A stretch of DNA of 51,473 bases from CAWVVV01 sp964629165 (GTDB lineage: Bacteria > Verrucomicrobiota > Verrucomicrobiia > Opitutales > Oceanipulchritudinaceae). Position numbers and translations under genes: made by a program. The notes under the pieces are model-generated. The model did not search any database, was not told the DNA's origin, and saw only the letters and a list, made by a program, of their open reading frames with translations. Where the stretch lies: NCBI GenBank assembly GCA_964629165.1, contig CAZVQJ010000001.1, positions 1 through 51,473 of the forward strand, given 5' to 3'. Of the stretch, positions 23,821 through 32,517 are shown one piece after another. Positions within the stretch are counted from its first letter, which is position 1. Each line of letters starts with the position of its first letter.

Positions 23821-24858
23821 ATGAAGGATCCTCGTGTTTCAGTGATTATGCCCGTCTATAACGACGCGGCCTATCTGCGGAAGGCGATCGAGAGTGTCCT
23901 GAACCAGTCATTCCGCGATTTTGAACTGCTCGTTCTGAATGACGGATCTACCGATGAGACGGCGGAGGTCGTTGCGGCGTTTTCAGACAAGCGCCTCCGT
24001 TTCATCGACGACGCTGCCAACCGGGGTCCTGCATACCGGCGGAATGTTGGCCTGCGGGAGGCGCGGGGAGAATTCATCGCATTGATGGATGGCGACGACA
24101 TCGCCGTCTCCGATCGCCTTGCGAAGTCCGTTGCGGCGATGGAGGCGCACCGGGAGGTCGGCATCCTGGGGGGCTTTGCGCAGCTCTTCAGCGGGAAGGG
24201 GGATCATGCCTGCTGGACGTTTCCGCTCCATCACGAGGAGATCTGCGCCCGGCTGTTTTTCCGCGGGGCTTTTTCCAACCCCACCCTCATGCTGCGGGGG
24301 TCGGTTATGCGAAGTCACGGGATCCGCTTCGACGAATCGCTGCCCCTCTCCGAAGACTACAATCTCTGGTATGACGTGCTGCGGGTGAGTCGTGGTAAAA
24401 ACCTGCCTGAGGTGCTCGTGCGTTACCGTGTTTCGGACAGCCAATTGACGCGTTCGCGCGTCGATGAGAAATGGCAAACGCTGGCCTTCGTGCGCGGCCG
24501 AATGCTCTCCGATCTCGGGTTTGACCGCCCGGATGACGAGTTTCACGCCAAGGTCGTTCATCCTCAATGGGCTGAGGATCGCGCATTCCATGATGCTGCC
24601 CTTGACTCGTTGCTCGAGATTGTCCGGGCGAACCGCGTGCGGGGAATCTTTCCTGCGGAGGCTTTCGAGAGGGAGGTCGTCCGTTTTGTCTATTTCCGGT
24701 TCCGGGTCTCCGGAATGTATCCGGCGAGCGAGGCTTTTCGAAAATATCGCAGCTTTACGAAGGCGTTGGGCATCGGTTGGCCCCGGAACGGGTTGCGACT
24801 ATTTTGCGCAAGCCTCATCAAACGCTCGCGTGCTCGCGCAACTTCTGGTCACAGTTGA
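23821..24858 (+). CDS. Family-2 glycosyltransferase
   Basis: A 345-residue GT-A enzyme beginning KDPRVSVIMPVYNDAAYL. LNDGSTDET (about 39-47) binds the nucleotide, MDGDD at 89-93 is the DxD metal-binding motif, and LSEDYNLWYDVL near 176 has the acidic catalytic-base region. The C-terminal third is basic and without membrane helices. It is 33 bases after the ABC exporter and six bases before the next glycosyltransferase start. The sugar transferred is unknown. Confidence 0.93.
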   Translation: MKDPRVSVIMPVYNDAAYLRKAIESVLNQSFRDFELLVLNDGSTDETAEVVAAFSDKRLRFIDDAANRGPAYRRNVGLREARGEFIALMDGDDIAVSDRLAKSVAAMEAHREVGILGGFAQLFSGKGDHACWTFPLHHEEICARLFFRGAFSNPTLMLRGSVMRSHGIRFDESLPLSEDYNLWYDVLRVSRGKNLPEVLVRYRVSDSQLTRSRVDEKWQTLAFVRGRMLSDLGFDRPDDEFHAKVVHPQWAEDRAFHDAALDSLLEIVRANRVRGIFPAEAFEREVVRFVYFRFRVSGMYPASEAFRKYRSFTKALGIGWPRNGLRLFCASLIKRSRARATSGHS

Positions 24859-24863
24859 GTTCG

Positions 24864-26066
24864 ATGCGAATTTCTGGTCTCGCAGGGGTCCCCCAGGTGG
24901 CTCCGTCCACCGAATCCGACAGCGGACAGACGGCATCCCCTGTCGCTGCCGATAGGTCGAACAGGGCGGGGGCCGATCCGCGGCGTTTACGTGCTGCGAT
25001 GTTTCCGGACTATCGTGCCTCGAACCCCTATCAGCGTCTCCTCGTGGAAAGTCTCGGCCAGGAGGGCGTCCAGTGTGATTTCCCGAGCGGTTACAAGCGG
25101 GGCCTGCATTTTTCCCGTCGACTCGGGATAGGCGGGGGATCGGGGGCGGGATACGATCTGATCCACCTGCACTGGCCAGACAGTTACCTCCGTGGAAAAA
25201 GCCTCTGGAGCCGCCGGCTCTACGCGGAGAAACTCTGGTGGGATCTGCGAATGGCCACCCGCCGCCGACCGCTCGTATGGACGGTCCACAACCTCAACCG
25301 GCACGATCTGAACGAAGATCCGGTGGAAAAGCGCTTTTACCGCCGCTTGGCCCGTCTCGCCCGCCGGCTCTTTGTGCACGATGACAGCCTCATTGCGCCG
25401 GTCGTGGAGCGTCTTCGGGTCGAGCGTGAAAAGATCGTGGTCATTCCCCATGGGCACTATGGAGACTTCTACGGTCCTGTGCCACCGCGCAAGGAGGCGC
25501 GCGCCCGACTGCGCATTCCCGACGACGCCCGGGTGGTCCTTTTTCTGGGCATGATCCGTCCATACAAGGGTTTGGAGGATCTCATCGAGGTCTGGCCAGC
25601 GGTGCGCGCAGCGGTTCCAGAGGCGCTTCTCCTCATCGTGGGCGGCGGACGTTTGGAGGGTTATATCGAAGAAATCCGGCAACGCGTGAACGCGGTCGAA
25701 GGCGTGCGTCTTGACGCCCGGTACGTAGCGGACGCGGAGATCCCGTGCTATTATGGCGCGGTCGACGCCGCAGTCTTTCCCTTTCGCTCGATCACGACAT
25801 CGGGCAGCCTCATTCTCGCTCTCAGTTATGGTAAACCGGTTGTCACTCCCGATGTTCCCAGTATTGCCCGAAAGCTGGATTTCCTCGGTCCGCTCCTGTA
25901 TCCTCCCGGCTCTCAAGCGGGTTTGCGGAACTCTCTTATCACCTCTCTTGATGAACCACTTGGAGATTGGGAAAAGGAGTTTGCGGCGGTCCGTGAAGAT
26001 TATTCATGGGAGCACACGGCGGCTCTCACGGCAGCGTCCTACCGAGCCGTCCTCAACGAAATCTGA
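24864..26066 (+). CDS. Family-4-like glycosyltransferase
   Basis: A 400-residue GT-B enzyme if the ATG at 24864 is used, six bases after the previous stop. The first clearly family-like residues are MFPDYRASNPYQRLL at an internal ATG (24999), so the preceding 45 residues (Ser/Pro/Ala-rich) may be a disordered tail or non-coding. YDLIHLHWPDSYLR and VWTVHNLNRHD are acceptor-domain motifs. VVIPHGHYGDFYG, LFLGMIRPYKGLEDLIEV, LLIVGGGRLEGYI and SGSLILALSYGKPVV mark the donor domain. A start at 24777 would overlap the upstream gene by 82 bases. Confidence 0.88.
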   Translation: MRISGLAGVPQVAPSTESDSGQTASPVAADRSNRAGADPRRLRAAMFPDYRASNPYQRLLVESLGQEGVQCDFPSGYKRGLHFSRRLGIGGGSGAGYDLIHLHWPDSYLRGKSLWSRRLYAEKLWWDLRMATRRRPLVWTVHNLNRHDLNEDPVEKRFYRRLARLARRLFVHDDSLIAPVVERLRVEREKIVVIPHGHYGDFYGPVPPRKEARARLRIPDDARVVLFLGMIRPYKGLEDLIEVWPAVRAAVPEALLLIVGGGRLEGYIEEIRQRVNAVEGVRLDARYVADAEIPCYYGAVDAAVFPFRSITTSGSLILALSYGKPVVTPDVPSIARKLDFLGPLLYPPGSQAGLRNSLITSLDEPLGDWEKEFAAVREDYSWEHTAALTAASYRAVLNEI

Positions 26067-26135
26067 CCGGGCGAACCTTGCCGGCCCGCTTCTTCGTCGT
26101 AAGCTGGCAGGGGCGGTTGCGTCTCCAAGCGTTCG

Positions 26136-27101
26136 ATGAAGCCGCTTGTGAGCATCCTGGTGCCTTGTCACAATGCTGCGCAGTGGGTGGAGGAAGCCGT
26201 CCGCAGCGCATTGACGCAGACCTGGCCGCACACGGAAGTGATCGTGATCGACGATGGTTCCAGCGATGAATCGGTGGCGGTCCTCAAGCGATTTGGAGAC
26301 GCCATCCAGCTCATTGCGCGGGAGAACCGGGGAGGCAACCCGACCCGCAACGAGCTTGCCGGACACGCTCGGGGAGAGTGGCTTCAGTTTCTCGACGCCG
26401 ATGACGCTCTCTTGCCGGACAAGATCGAGAAGCAGATGGAACGGGTGGAAGCGGTACCCGCGGCCGACGTCATCTACGGGCCCTTGGTCATCGAGGACCA
26501 CACGGTGGGCGACGTCGTCAGGCGGGAGTGGCGGCCGCATCGGACGGACGGTCGGCACGATGCCTGGACCTACCACCTGAGCTGGCGGTTGACGCAGACC
26601 GGCGGCGCGCTCTTTCGGCGTTCAGCTTTGCTCTCGGTCGGCGGGTGGAACAACGACCAGGCATGTTGCCAGGACAATGAACTGTTTTTCCGGCTCCTCC
26701 AGGAGGGGCGTACATTTGTCCATTGTGATCACGCCGGCGCGATGTATCGTCGTTTTTCCGGAACCTCGGTCAGCACCCGGAAGGACGGTGGCGTCCGCGA
26801 CGAAATTCTCCGGCTCCTGCAGGCGGCGGAATCCTGGCTGCGAAGCGCTGGTGAATGGACGCCCGAGCGACGTGAAGCCGCCAACAACTACCGGTTCGGG
26901 CTCGCGCGTCAGGTCTGGCCGGAGGATCGTGCGAAAGCGGCCGCCATTATGCGGCAGGTGCGCACCGGTTCCGGGCGCTTCTTACCCGCTCCGGGGCCTC
27001 ACGCGCCCGGTCTCTACCGGTTCTGTTTTCAATTGTTTGGATTTGAGGGGGCCGAACGCATCTCGTTGTGGCGCCGCAAATTGAGACCTGCTTCCGCATG
27101 A
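26136..27101 (+). CDS. Family-2 glycosyltransferase
   Basis: A 321-residue GT-A enzyme beginning MKPLVSILVPCHNAAQWVEE. IDDGSSDES near 38-46 and FLDADD at 85-90 are the nucleotide and DxD metal sites. GGWNNDQACCQDNELFFRLL around 180 matches the family's late acidic motif. No membrane helix. It lies 69 bases after the previous glycosyltransferase, and its stop overlaps the next start by four bases (ATGA), indicating coupled translation. Confidence 0.93.
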   Translation: MKPLVSILVPCHNAAQWVEEAVRSALTQTWPHTEVIVIDDGSSDESVAVLKRFGDAIQLIARENRGGNPTRNELAGHARGEWLQFLDADDALLPDKIEKQMERVEAVPAADVIYGPLVIEDHTVGDVVRREWRPHRTDGRHDAWTYHLSWRLTQTGGALFRRSALLSVGGWNNDQACCQDNELFFRLLQEGRTFVHCDHAGAMYRRFSGTSVSTRKDGGVRDEILRLLQAAESWLRSAGEWTPERREAANNYRFGLARQVWPEDRAKAAAIMRQVRTGSGRFLPAPGPHAPGLYRFCFQLFGFEGAERISLWRRKLRPASA

Positions 27102-27967
27102 AACGCATTCCGATTACCGCGATGATCCCGGCCTATCGGCGTGTGGCACAAACGATTTCAACGATCGGAAAGCTACAGGCCTGCAACCCCGCGCCGGACG
27201 AAATACTCGTCCATATCGATTCCCGGGTGGAGGAGATGCGGTCAGCTTTGCGTGAGCCCCCTTTGGGGGTTCGGGTGCTTGAGAGTGAGGAAAACCTCGG
27301 GCCCGGCGGTGGGCGCAACCGGATGCTGGAGGAGGCCACTCACGAAATCGTGGTCAGCTTTGATGATGATTCGTACCCGCCGGACGCCGACTTTTTCGCC
27401 CGGGTGGCGGCGTGGGTGGAACAGGTTCCGGAGGCTGCCATCCTCGCCACCAATATCTTCGAGCCCGGCGATCCTGTGCCGTCCGCGGACGGAGAAGCCC
27501 GGTGGGTTGCTGATTTTGTCGGTTGCGGATGCGTCTATCGTCGCAGTGTCTTCCTCAAAGCACCGGGGTATGTGCCCATCCCGATTGCCTACAGCATGGA
27601 GGAGGCGGATCTTGCCCTCCGCTACACGGCCCGCGGTGAACGGATCCTTTTTGTGCCGGACCTGCGGGTTTATCACGATACACACCTCACGCATCATGCG
27701 AGTGCAGAAGTAGCCGCCGCCCAAGTCGCGAACGTCGGCCTGTTTGTCATCTTGCGTTATCCATGGCAACGCTGGCCACTGGGCATGGTTCAATTCGCGC
27801 ACAAATGGTGGGATGCCCTTCGCCGCAAGCGGTTTCGCGGAGCGCTGCGAACGCCGCTCGCGCTTAGGCGGCAGATCGCAGGCTATCACACCTATCGGGC
27901 TCCCGTCACAAAGGAGGCTTTCGATCGCCATCGCTTGCTCCGCAAGCGGGGGGGATTTCCCCTGTAG
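27098..27967 (+). CDS. Family-2 glycosyltransferase
   Basis: A 289-residue GT-A enzyme beginning MKRIPITAMIPAYRRVAQTI. ENLGPGGGRNRMLEEA near 65-80 resembles the NxGxAxARNxG loop of the family. SFDDDSYPPD at 87-96 holds the acidic metal-binding cluster. GYVPIPIAYSMEEADLALR near 165 carries the ExxD catalytic motif. The N-terminal nucleotide motif is reduced (VHIDSR). The start at 27098 overlaps the previous stop; the frame opens ten codons earlier, but that part repeats antisense sequence. The group resembles rhamnosyltransferase-like proteins; specificity is not readable. Confidence 0.9.
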   Translation: MKRIPITAMIPAYRRVAQTISTIGKLQACNPAPDEILVHIDSRVEEMRSALREPPLGVRVLESEENLGPGGGRNRMLEEATHEIVVSFDDDSYPPDADFFARVAAWVEQVPEAAILATNIFEPGDPVPSADGEARWVADFVGCGCVYRRSVFLKAPGYVPIPIAYSMEEADLALRYTARGERILFVPDLRVYHDTHLTHHASAEVAAAQVANVGLFVILRYPWQRWPLGMVQFAHKWWDALRRKRFRGALRTPLALRRQIAGYHTYRAPVTKEAFDRHRLLRKRGGFPL

Positions 27968-28044
27968 TCTTGATTCAGGCTGGAGATTCCGCATGGTGAG
28001 CACCCGCGGTCTCCATCGATTCTATTCACGGTTCCGTCCCTGTC

Positions 28045-30159
28045 ATGAGTGCGAGCAACAAACTATTTAATGTCATCCTCATCGGTGCGCTTGGGCTGGT
28101 CGGTGTCTTCGCCAGCCTTTTCCTGCTTCTGGGCTCGGATCGCGCGGTCTCCGCACTCTACGAAACCGGGATGGAACGCCTTGAGGCAGGTGATCACGTG
28201 CAGGCGAAGCGCGCCTTCGAGCGCGCTCTCGACCGCAGTGACAACAAGGCACCGGCCGCGTTCCAGCTCGCCCTCCTGACCGCGCGCGAGGATCCCCCGG
28301 CGGCCATGCGCTATGTGCGTCTGGCAATGGACGAAGGTCGCCCGACAGGAACGATGTATGCGCAGATGGTCCGCCTCGCGGTGCGTGGCGATGAGCTGGA
28401 TCTGGCGACGGCGCTCCTCGACAGGCTTCAGCACACCGACCCTTCACACGATGAGCTGCTCACATTGCGGGGATTGCTGGCGGTCAAGCGGAACCAGTTC
28501 CCCGAAGCGATCAGCATATTCGAGGAAATCTACAGCACCGGGGGTGCCTCTTCCGAAGTGACGCTGATCCTCGGGCAACTTCTTTCGAGAAGTTCGACCA
28601 CGATCGACCGGACCCGGGCAAAAGTCATTCTCATGGAGACGGCAAGAGACGACAACGATCACGCGAAGAACGCACTCCTCTACATCGTTGGTTCCGGGAC
28701 CGTGCAGATGGAAGCGCGGGATTGGACGACTCTGATGCAAATTGGCGCGGAACGGGATTTTCTCACCTGGGCCCCGGTTCGGGACAACCTGCCGTTGCTC
28801 CGGCGTCTGATGCTCATCGCGGGCATGCACTACCGGGAACTCGCGGGTGAGATTGCGGAAGTGCGGGCGGCCCATCCGGATGCGGATGCGGTGGATTTTC
28901 TCGATGCCGCAGCGATGGCTCAGAAGAACCGCGCGCTGCGTCGTGCGGAGGCCTATCTGGAAATGGTTCCGGAGGCGGAGCAGGATTCTCTTCGGGCCCG
29001 CATTGTGCGCGCCCACCAGATTATCCTTGAAGGCCGACCAGGGGTCGGCGTTCCGATCCTCGAGGAGGCCAACGAAGAGGCGCCGGAGGATCTTTCCATT
29101 CTGGCGATGTTGCGCGACCTCGCGAAGATGCCCGAGGGAATCCTCACGGTACGGGAACAGATAACGATCCTCGAGATGATCACCCATCATCCTTATGCGA
29201 CCCTCCATGATCAGCTGTCCAGTTACCGGCTCCTCATCGGGGTGCGCCCACTGCAATCCCGGCGAATTCTCGAGGAAGTGCGGGATCGGCTCGGTGAGGC
29301 CGCGCCCGGTCCGGTTGGACAATGGTTCCTCGACCAGGAAGAGCCGGAGTTCACGCTGGAAGTGGTGCCTCCCGAAAAGGCGCGTACAAACGGTAACTTC
29401 TTCGAGCTTCGCCTTCTGGCCCTCCTCAGTGCCGGTCGAATTGAGGAGGCCGAGGAGATGGTCGCGAACCGGCCTGCCGCGATTCCGTCCTCGCTCGTTG
29501 TGGTCGCGCGCCTGCGCGTGGCGATGGCGCGGGAAGACGATGTACTGGCCCGGGAACTCTGGGCTGAAGCGGTTGAACTTTCAGACCGCGCCGGATCCCA
29601 GCAAGGTCTCCCGATCCTTGCCCGGATGGCCCTGCGATTCGATGCGGAAGACCTCGCCCTCGAAGGATTTGATCGCGCCTATGCCCGCGGGGCGCAGATG
29701 TCCGAGCAGGACTGGTCTGACTACACCCGCCTGGCGGGGGCGAACCGCTCCCTTGAGCGACAGTTACGGGTGGCACAGGCTGCCCGATTGGCGTATCCGG
29801 AGAATGCGGACTTTATCAACAATGCCGCTTACCTCGAGCTGCTCGCAGGCCTGAATGTCCGGGAAAATCTTCAGCGCATGGAGCGCATCGTCGAGGGCCA
29901 CCCCGAGGAAGATGGCTACCGGGTGACACTCGCCCTCGCCTATCTGCGCAGTAACCGGCCATCGCTGGCCGTGCGTACGGTGGAGCGGGTGGATCTGGAC
30001 TGGTCTCCGGCGGGTGCCTCGGCGCAGGCCATCTACATCGCTTCGCTGGCCGAAGGCAATCAGCGCCCCATGGCAGAAAACTTCGTGAAGAATGTAGACA
30101 CCTCGTCGCTCCTGAACGAGGAGTACCAACTCATTCAATCGCTGCTGAATCGTCAATGA
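28045..30159 (+). CDS. Membrane-anchored helical-repeat (TPR-like) protein beside the exosortase
   Basis: A 704-residue protein with one N-terminal membrane helix (LFNVILIGALGLVGVFASLF, about 7-29) and a long alpha-helical remainder. TPR-like units are visible at about 38-71 (GMERLEAGDHVQAKRAFERA), 145-180 and in the region 600-690. The soluble part should face the periplasm. Tetratricopeptide proteins are common in exosortase/polysaccharide loci (PrsT-like), where they may scaffold polymer synthesis or secretion. It starts 77 bases after the last glycosyltransferase and ends 13 bases before the exosortase. Sequence between the first and last repeats is too divergent to place every unit. Confidence 0.85.
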   Translation: MSASNKLFNVILIGALGLVGVFASLFLLLGSDRAVSALYETGMERLEAGDHVQAKRAFERALDRSDNKAPAAFQLALLTAREDPPAAMRYVRLAMDEGRPTGTMYAQMVRLAVRGDELDLATALLDRLQHTDPSHDELLTLRGLLAVKRNQFPEAISIFEEIYSTGGASSEVTLILGQLLSRSSTTIDRTRAKVILMETARDDNDHAKNALLYIVGSGTVQMEARDWTTLMQIGAERDFLTWAPVRDNLPLLRRLMLIAGMHYRELAGEIAEVRAAHPDADAVDFLDAAAMAQKNRALRRAEAYLEMVPEAEQDSLRARIVRAHQIILEGRPGVGVPILEEANEEAPEDLSILAMLRDLAKMPEGILTVREQITILEMITHHPYATLHDQLSSYRLLIGVRPLQSRRILEEVRDRLGEAAPGPVGQWFLDQEEPEFTLEVVPPEKARTNGNFFELRLLALLSAGRIEEAEEMVANRPAAIPSSLVVVARLRVAMAREDDVLARELWAEAVELSDRAGSQQGLPILARMALRFDAEDLALEGFDRAYARGAQMSEQDWSDYTRLAGANRSLERQLRVAQAARLAYPENADFINNAAYLELLAGLNVRENLQRMERIVEGHPEEDGYRVTLALAYLRSNRPSLAVRTVERVDLDWSPAGASAQAIYIASLAEGNQRPMAENFVKNVDTSSLLNEEYQLIQSLLNRQ

Positions 30160-30172
30160 GTGACCGCCCGAC

Positions 30173-31975
30173 ATGAGCCGAAAATCGAACCCTTTCATAC
30201 CGTGGAAGTCTTCCGTGGTGGCGGATGAGTCGCTCGGGCGCGACATGCCAATGGCCGCGGCTGCAGGGCGAGCCGGAGGAGGCGGGGGACATGCTGTGGA
30301 ATGGTGGTGGATTCCTGCGCTGGCGATGCTCGCGGGAGCCTTTCTCTGGCAGGCGCATTTCTTCTGGGGTGCGGAAAGTTACTACAATTACGGTTTTGCG
30401 GTCCCGCTGCTCGCCGGGATCTTGATCTACTGGAGGTTTCGCGACGCCCCGCCGGCGTCGCCCGATCCCGCTCGCCAGAGGGTAGGCGTGATCTGGATCA
30501 TCGCGCTCATCGTCTGTGCCATCCCTTTTCGGATGCTGGCGGAGATCAATCCCTTCTGGCGGGTTCCGATCCTCGCCCACGGGCTCATTCTCGTGGGGAT
30601 CGGTTGCCTCGTCTTCTGGATCCGCGGGGGTGTCAGCGTGATGCGCCACTTCGCCTTCCCCGTGCTTTTTCTGCTGACGATGCTGCCGTGGCCCTACCGG
30701 ATCGAAGTGGTCGTGATCCAGGAGTTCTCGGATCAGGTCATGAAGCTGACCGAGTCGCTTCTGCTTTTTCTCGGCCATCCCGCGCGCCAGAGTGGCAGTT
30801 CGCTGCTCATCGGAGGAGACCGCATCGACGTGAACGACGCCTGCAGTGGCATCCGTTCGATTCAGACGCTGACGATGTCCGCTCTCTTTCTGGGGGAACT
30901 GTTCCGTCTCCCCGTCTTTCGTCGGGGACTTCTGCTCGTCATCACCGTGCTGCTCGTGCTCGTTTTCAACTCCGGGCGCGCGCTCGCGCTCGCGCTGATT
31001 TTCCTGCAGGACGGTCGCGACGCCTTCGAGCACTGGCACGATCAGGTGGGCCTGATTTCCTTTCTCCTCAGTCTTGGGGCTCTCTATGGTATCAGTCTCT
31101 GGCTCAAACGGGGCCATGACACCGTGGTGCCGCGCAAAACCCTGCGCTGGGGGACGGGATTGCTCAGCCCGCGCGGGGGCGTCTTCCTGTTTATTGCTGC
31201 CGTGGCGTCGCTGACGGTGTCCGAAGGCTGGTTCCGGATCAATGAGATGGGAGCGGATACGCGCCCGGGCTGGACGCTGCAATGGGAGAGGGCACCGGTT
31301 CCGGCGCACCCGCAGGAGTTTTCCCAGAGCGTTCTCGATATTCTCAACTTTGACTTCGGCGAGCAGATGTATTTGCAGCTCGATAACCGGCGCGAGGCGG
31401 ATGTATTTTTTTACGGATACACCGGTGAGGACCGAGTGAAAAGCGTCTCCACATTCGGTCATTCTCCCATCATCTGCATGGCGGCGGCAGGCATCCCCAT
31501 CGCGGCCGAACGCGCTCCGCTGAACGTGCGCAAGGGCGATCTTTCCCTGAATCTGAACCACTATGTTTTTGCGCCCTCCCACCTCTACGAGAAAGGCGAC
31601 CTCCATGCTTTCTGGCTCGTCTGGGAATCCCGCTTTTCGGGCGTTCCGGCGGAGGATCTGCTTTCCCTCAACTACGGGGTGCAGCTTCGGTTGTTGCTTG
31701 AAGGGAGGAGAGATTTCGGCCGGCAGGTCCTCCTCATCGCGATCAAAGGCACCCGCACAGCGGAGGAAGCACGCGATGAGGCGCGGCGACTCGTGACGAG
31801 CATTCTTCAACCGGAAACGGTTGCGGCCGAGCCATCACCCTCGATTGCCCGGATAAACGCGGAGCGATCGGGAGCGCGGAAAAAGGCGGTGCCGGCAACG
31901 AAGGTATCGACGCCTGCGGTCGCGCAGAGAGGCGCGGTATCGAGATCGATTCCGCCATCCACCTCGAGCCGGTAG
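30173..31975 (+). CDS. Exosortase fused to an EpsI-like domain
   Basis: A 600-residue protein. Residues 43-345 hold about nine membrane helices with the exosortase catalytic set: C224 in NDACSGIRS, R269 in FNSGRALAL, and H289 in HDQVG. Exosortases cut a C-terminal sorting signal and attach the protein to the envelope. From about 350 to 545 is a soluble EpsI-like domain (RINEMGADTRPGW, YGVQLRLLLEGRRDFGRQVL), which many exosortases carry fused or as a neighbouring gene. The last ~55 residues (PETVAAEPSPS onward) are Ser/Ala/Pro/Arg-rich and read antisense to rpe; they look like a run-through extension. Start ATG 30173 follows the TPR-like gene by 13 bases. The subtype and target signal are undetermined. 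Confidence 0.93.
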   Translation: MSRKSNPFIPWKSSVVADESLGRDMPMAAAAGRAGGGGGHAVEWWWIPALAMLAGAFLWQAHFFWGAESYYNYGFAVPLLAGILIYWRFRDAPPASPDPARQRVGVIWIIALIVCAIPFRMLAEINPFWRVPILAHGLILVGIGCLVFWIRGGVSVMRHFAFPVLFLLTMLPWPYRIEVVVIQEFSDQVMKLTESLLLFLGHPARQSGSSLLIGGDRIDVNDACSGIRSIQTLTMSALFLGELFRLPVFRRGLLLVITVLLVLVFNSGRALALALIFLQDGRDAFEHWHDQVGLISFLLSLGALYGISLWLKRGHDTVVPRKTLRWGTGLLSPRGGVFLFIAAVASLTVSEGWFRINEMGADTRPGWTLQWERAPVPAHPQEFSQSVLDILNFDFGEQMYLQLDNRREADVFFYGYTGEDRVKSVSTFGHSPIICMAAAGIPIAAERAPLNVRKGDLSLNLNHYVFAPSHLYEKGDLHAFWLVWESRFSGVPAEDLLSLNYGVQLRLLLEGRRDFGRQVLLIAIKGTRTAEEARDEARRLVTSILQPETVAAEPSPSIARINAERSGARKKAVPATKVSTPAVAQRGAVSRSIPPSTSSR

Positions 31976-32505
31976 GTGAGCGCGCGTTCCGCCCGCCAGC
32001 GGGAAAGCTCCTGCATTTTTTCGACCGTCTCCCGGATGAACGACTGTCCGCCAAATCCGGGCCAGACAGTCATGACGAGAACGAGGTCAACCTCTCCGAG
32101 AAACGGTTCGACGGCGCCTGCCTCTGTCGCCGGATTGAGGGCGATCCCCGTCCGGAGACCGTGCTTCCGAATGGCGGCGAGTGTCCTCTTGATATCGTAG
32201 TCCGGCTCGACATGAAGGGTGATGCCATTGGCTCCGGCATCGGCAAAGGCTTCAATATAGCGATCCGGTTGATCCAGCATCAGGTGGACATCGAAAAAGA
32301 GATCCCGATTCCGTTCGCGCAGCGCCTTCACGGTGGCCGGACCGAAGCTCAGATTTGGCACAAAGTGCCCGTCCATGATGTCAAGGTGCAGCCAGCATGC
32401 GTTGGTTTCCTCGACGATGCGGAGGGCGCTCGAGAGGTCGGCGTGATCACCCGCAAGGATGGAAGGGGCGAGGATGGAGGCGTTTGGTGAAGTCGGAGGG
32501 ACCAT
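31807..32505 (-). CDS. rpe: Ribulose-phosphate 3-epimerase
   Basis: A 232-residue TIM-barrel enzyme interconverting ribulose 5-phosphate and xylulose 5-phosphate in the pentose phosphate pathway. LAPSILAGDHADL, HLDIMDGHFVPNLSFGP (metal-binding His and Asp), HLMLDQPDRYI, VMTVWPGFGGQSFI (phosphate loop) and LEVDGGIDLDTAP (second metal-binding Asp) are all in order. Length is normal with the ATG at 32505. Its last 169 bases lie opposite the 3' end of the exosortase gene, an unusually long convergent overlap. It follows mgtE after 12 bases on the same strand and probably shares its transcript. Confidence 0.97.
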   Translation of the reverse strand: MVPPTSPNASILAPSILAGDHADLSSALRIVEETNACWLHLDIMDGHFVPNLSFGPATVKALRERNRDLFFDVHLMLDQPDRYIEAFADAGANGITLHVEPDYDIKRTLAAIRKHGLRTGIALNPATEAGAVEPFLGEVDLVLVMTVWPGFGGQSFIRETVEKMQELSRWRAERALTYRLEVDGGIDLDTAPLCATAGVDTFVAGTAFFRAPDRSAFIRAIEGDGSAATVSG

Positions 32506-32517
32506 GAATCAGTGCGA

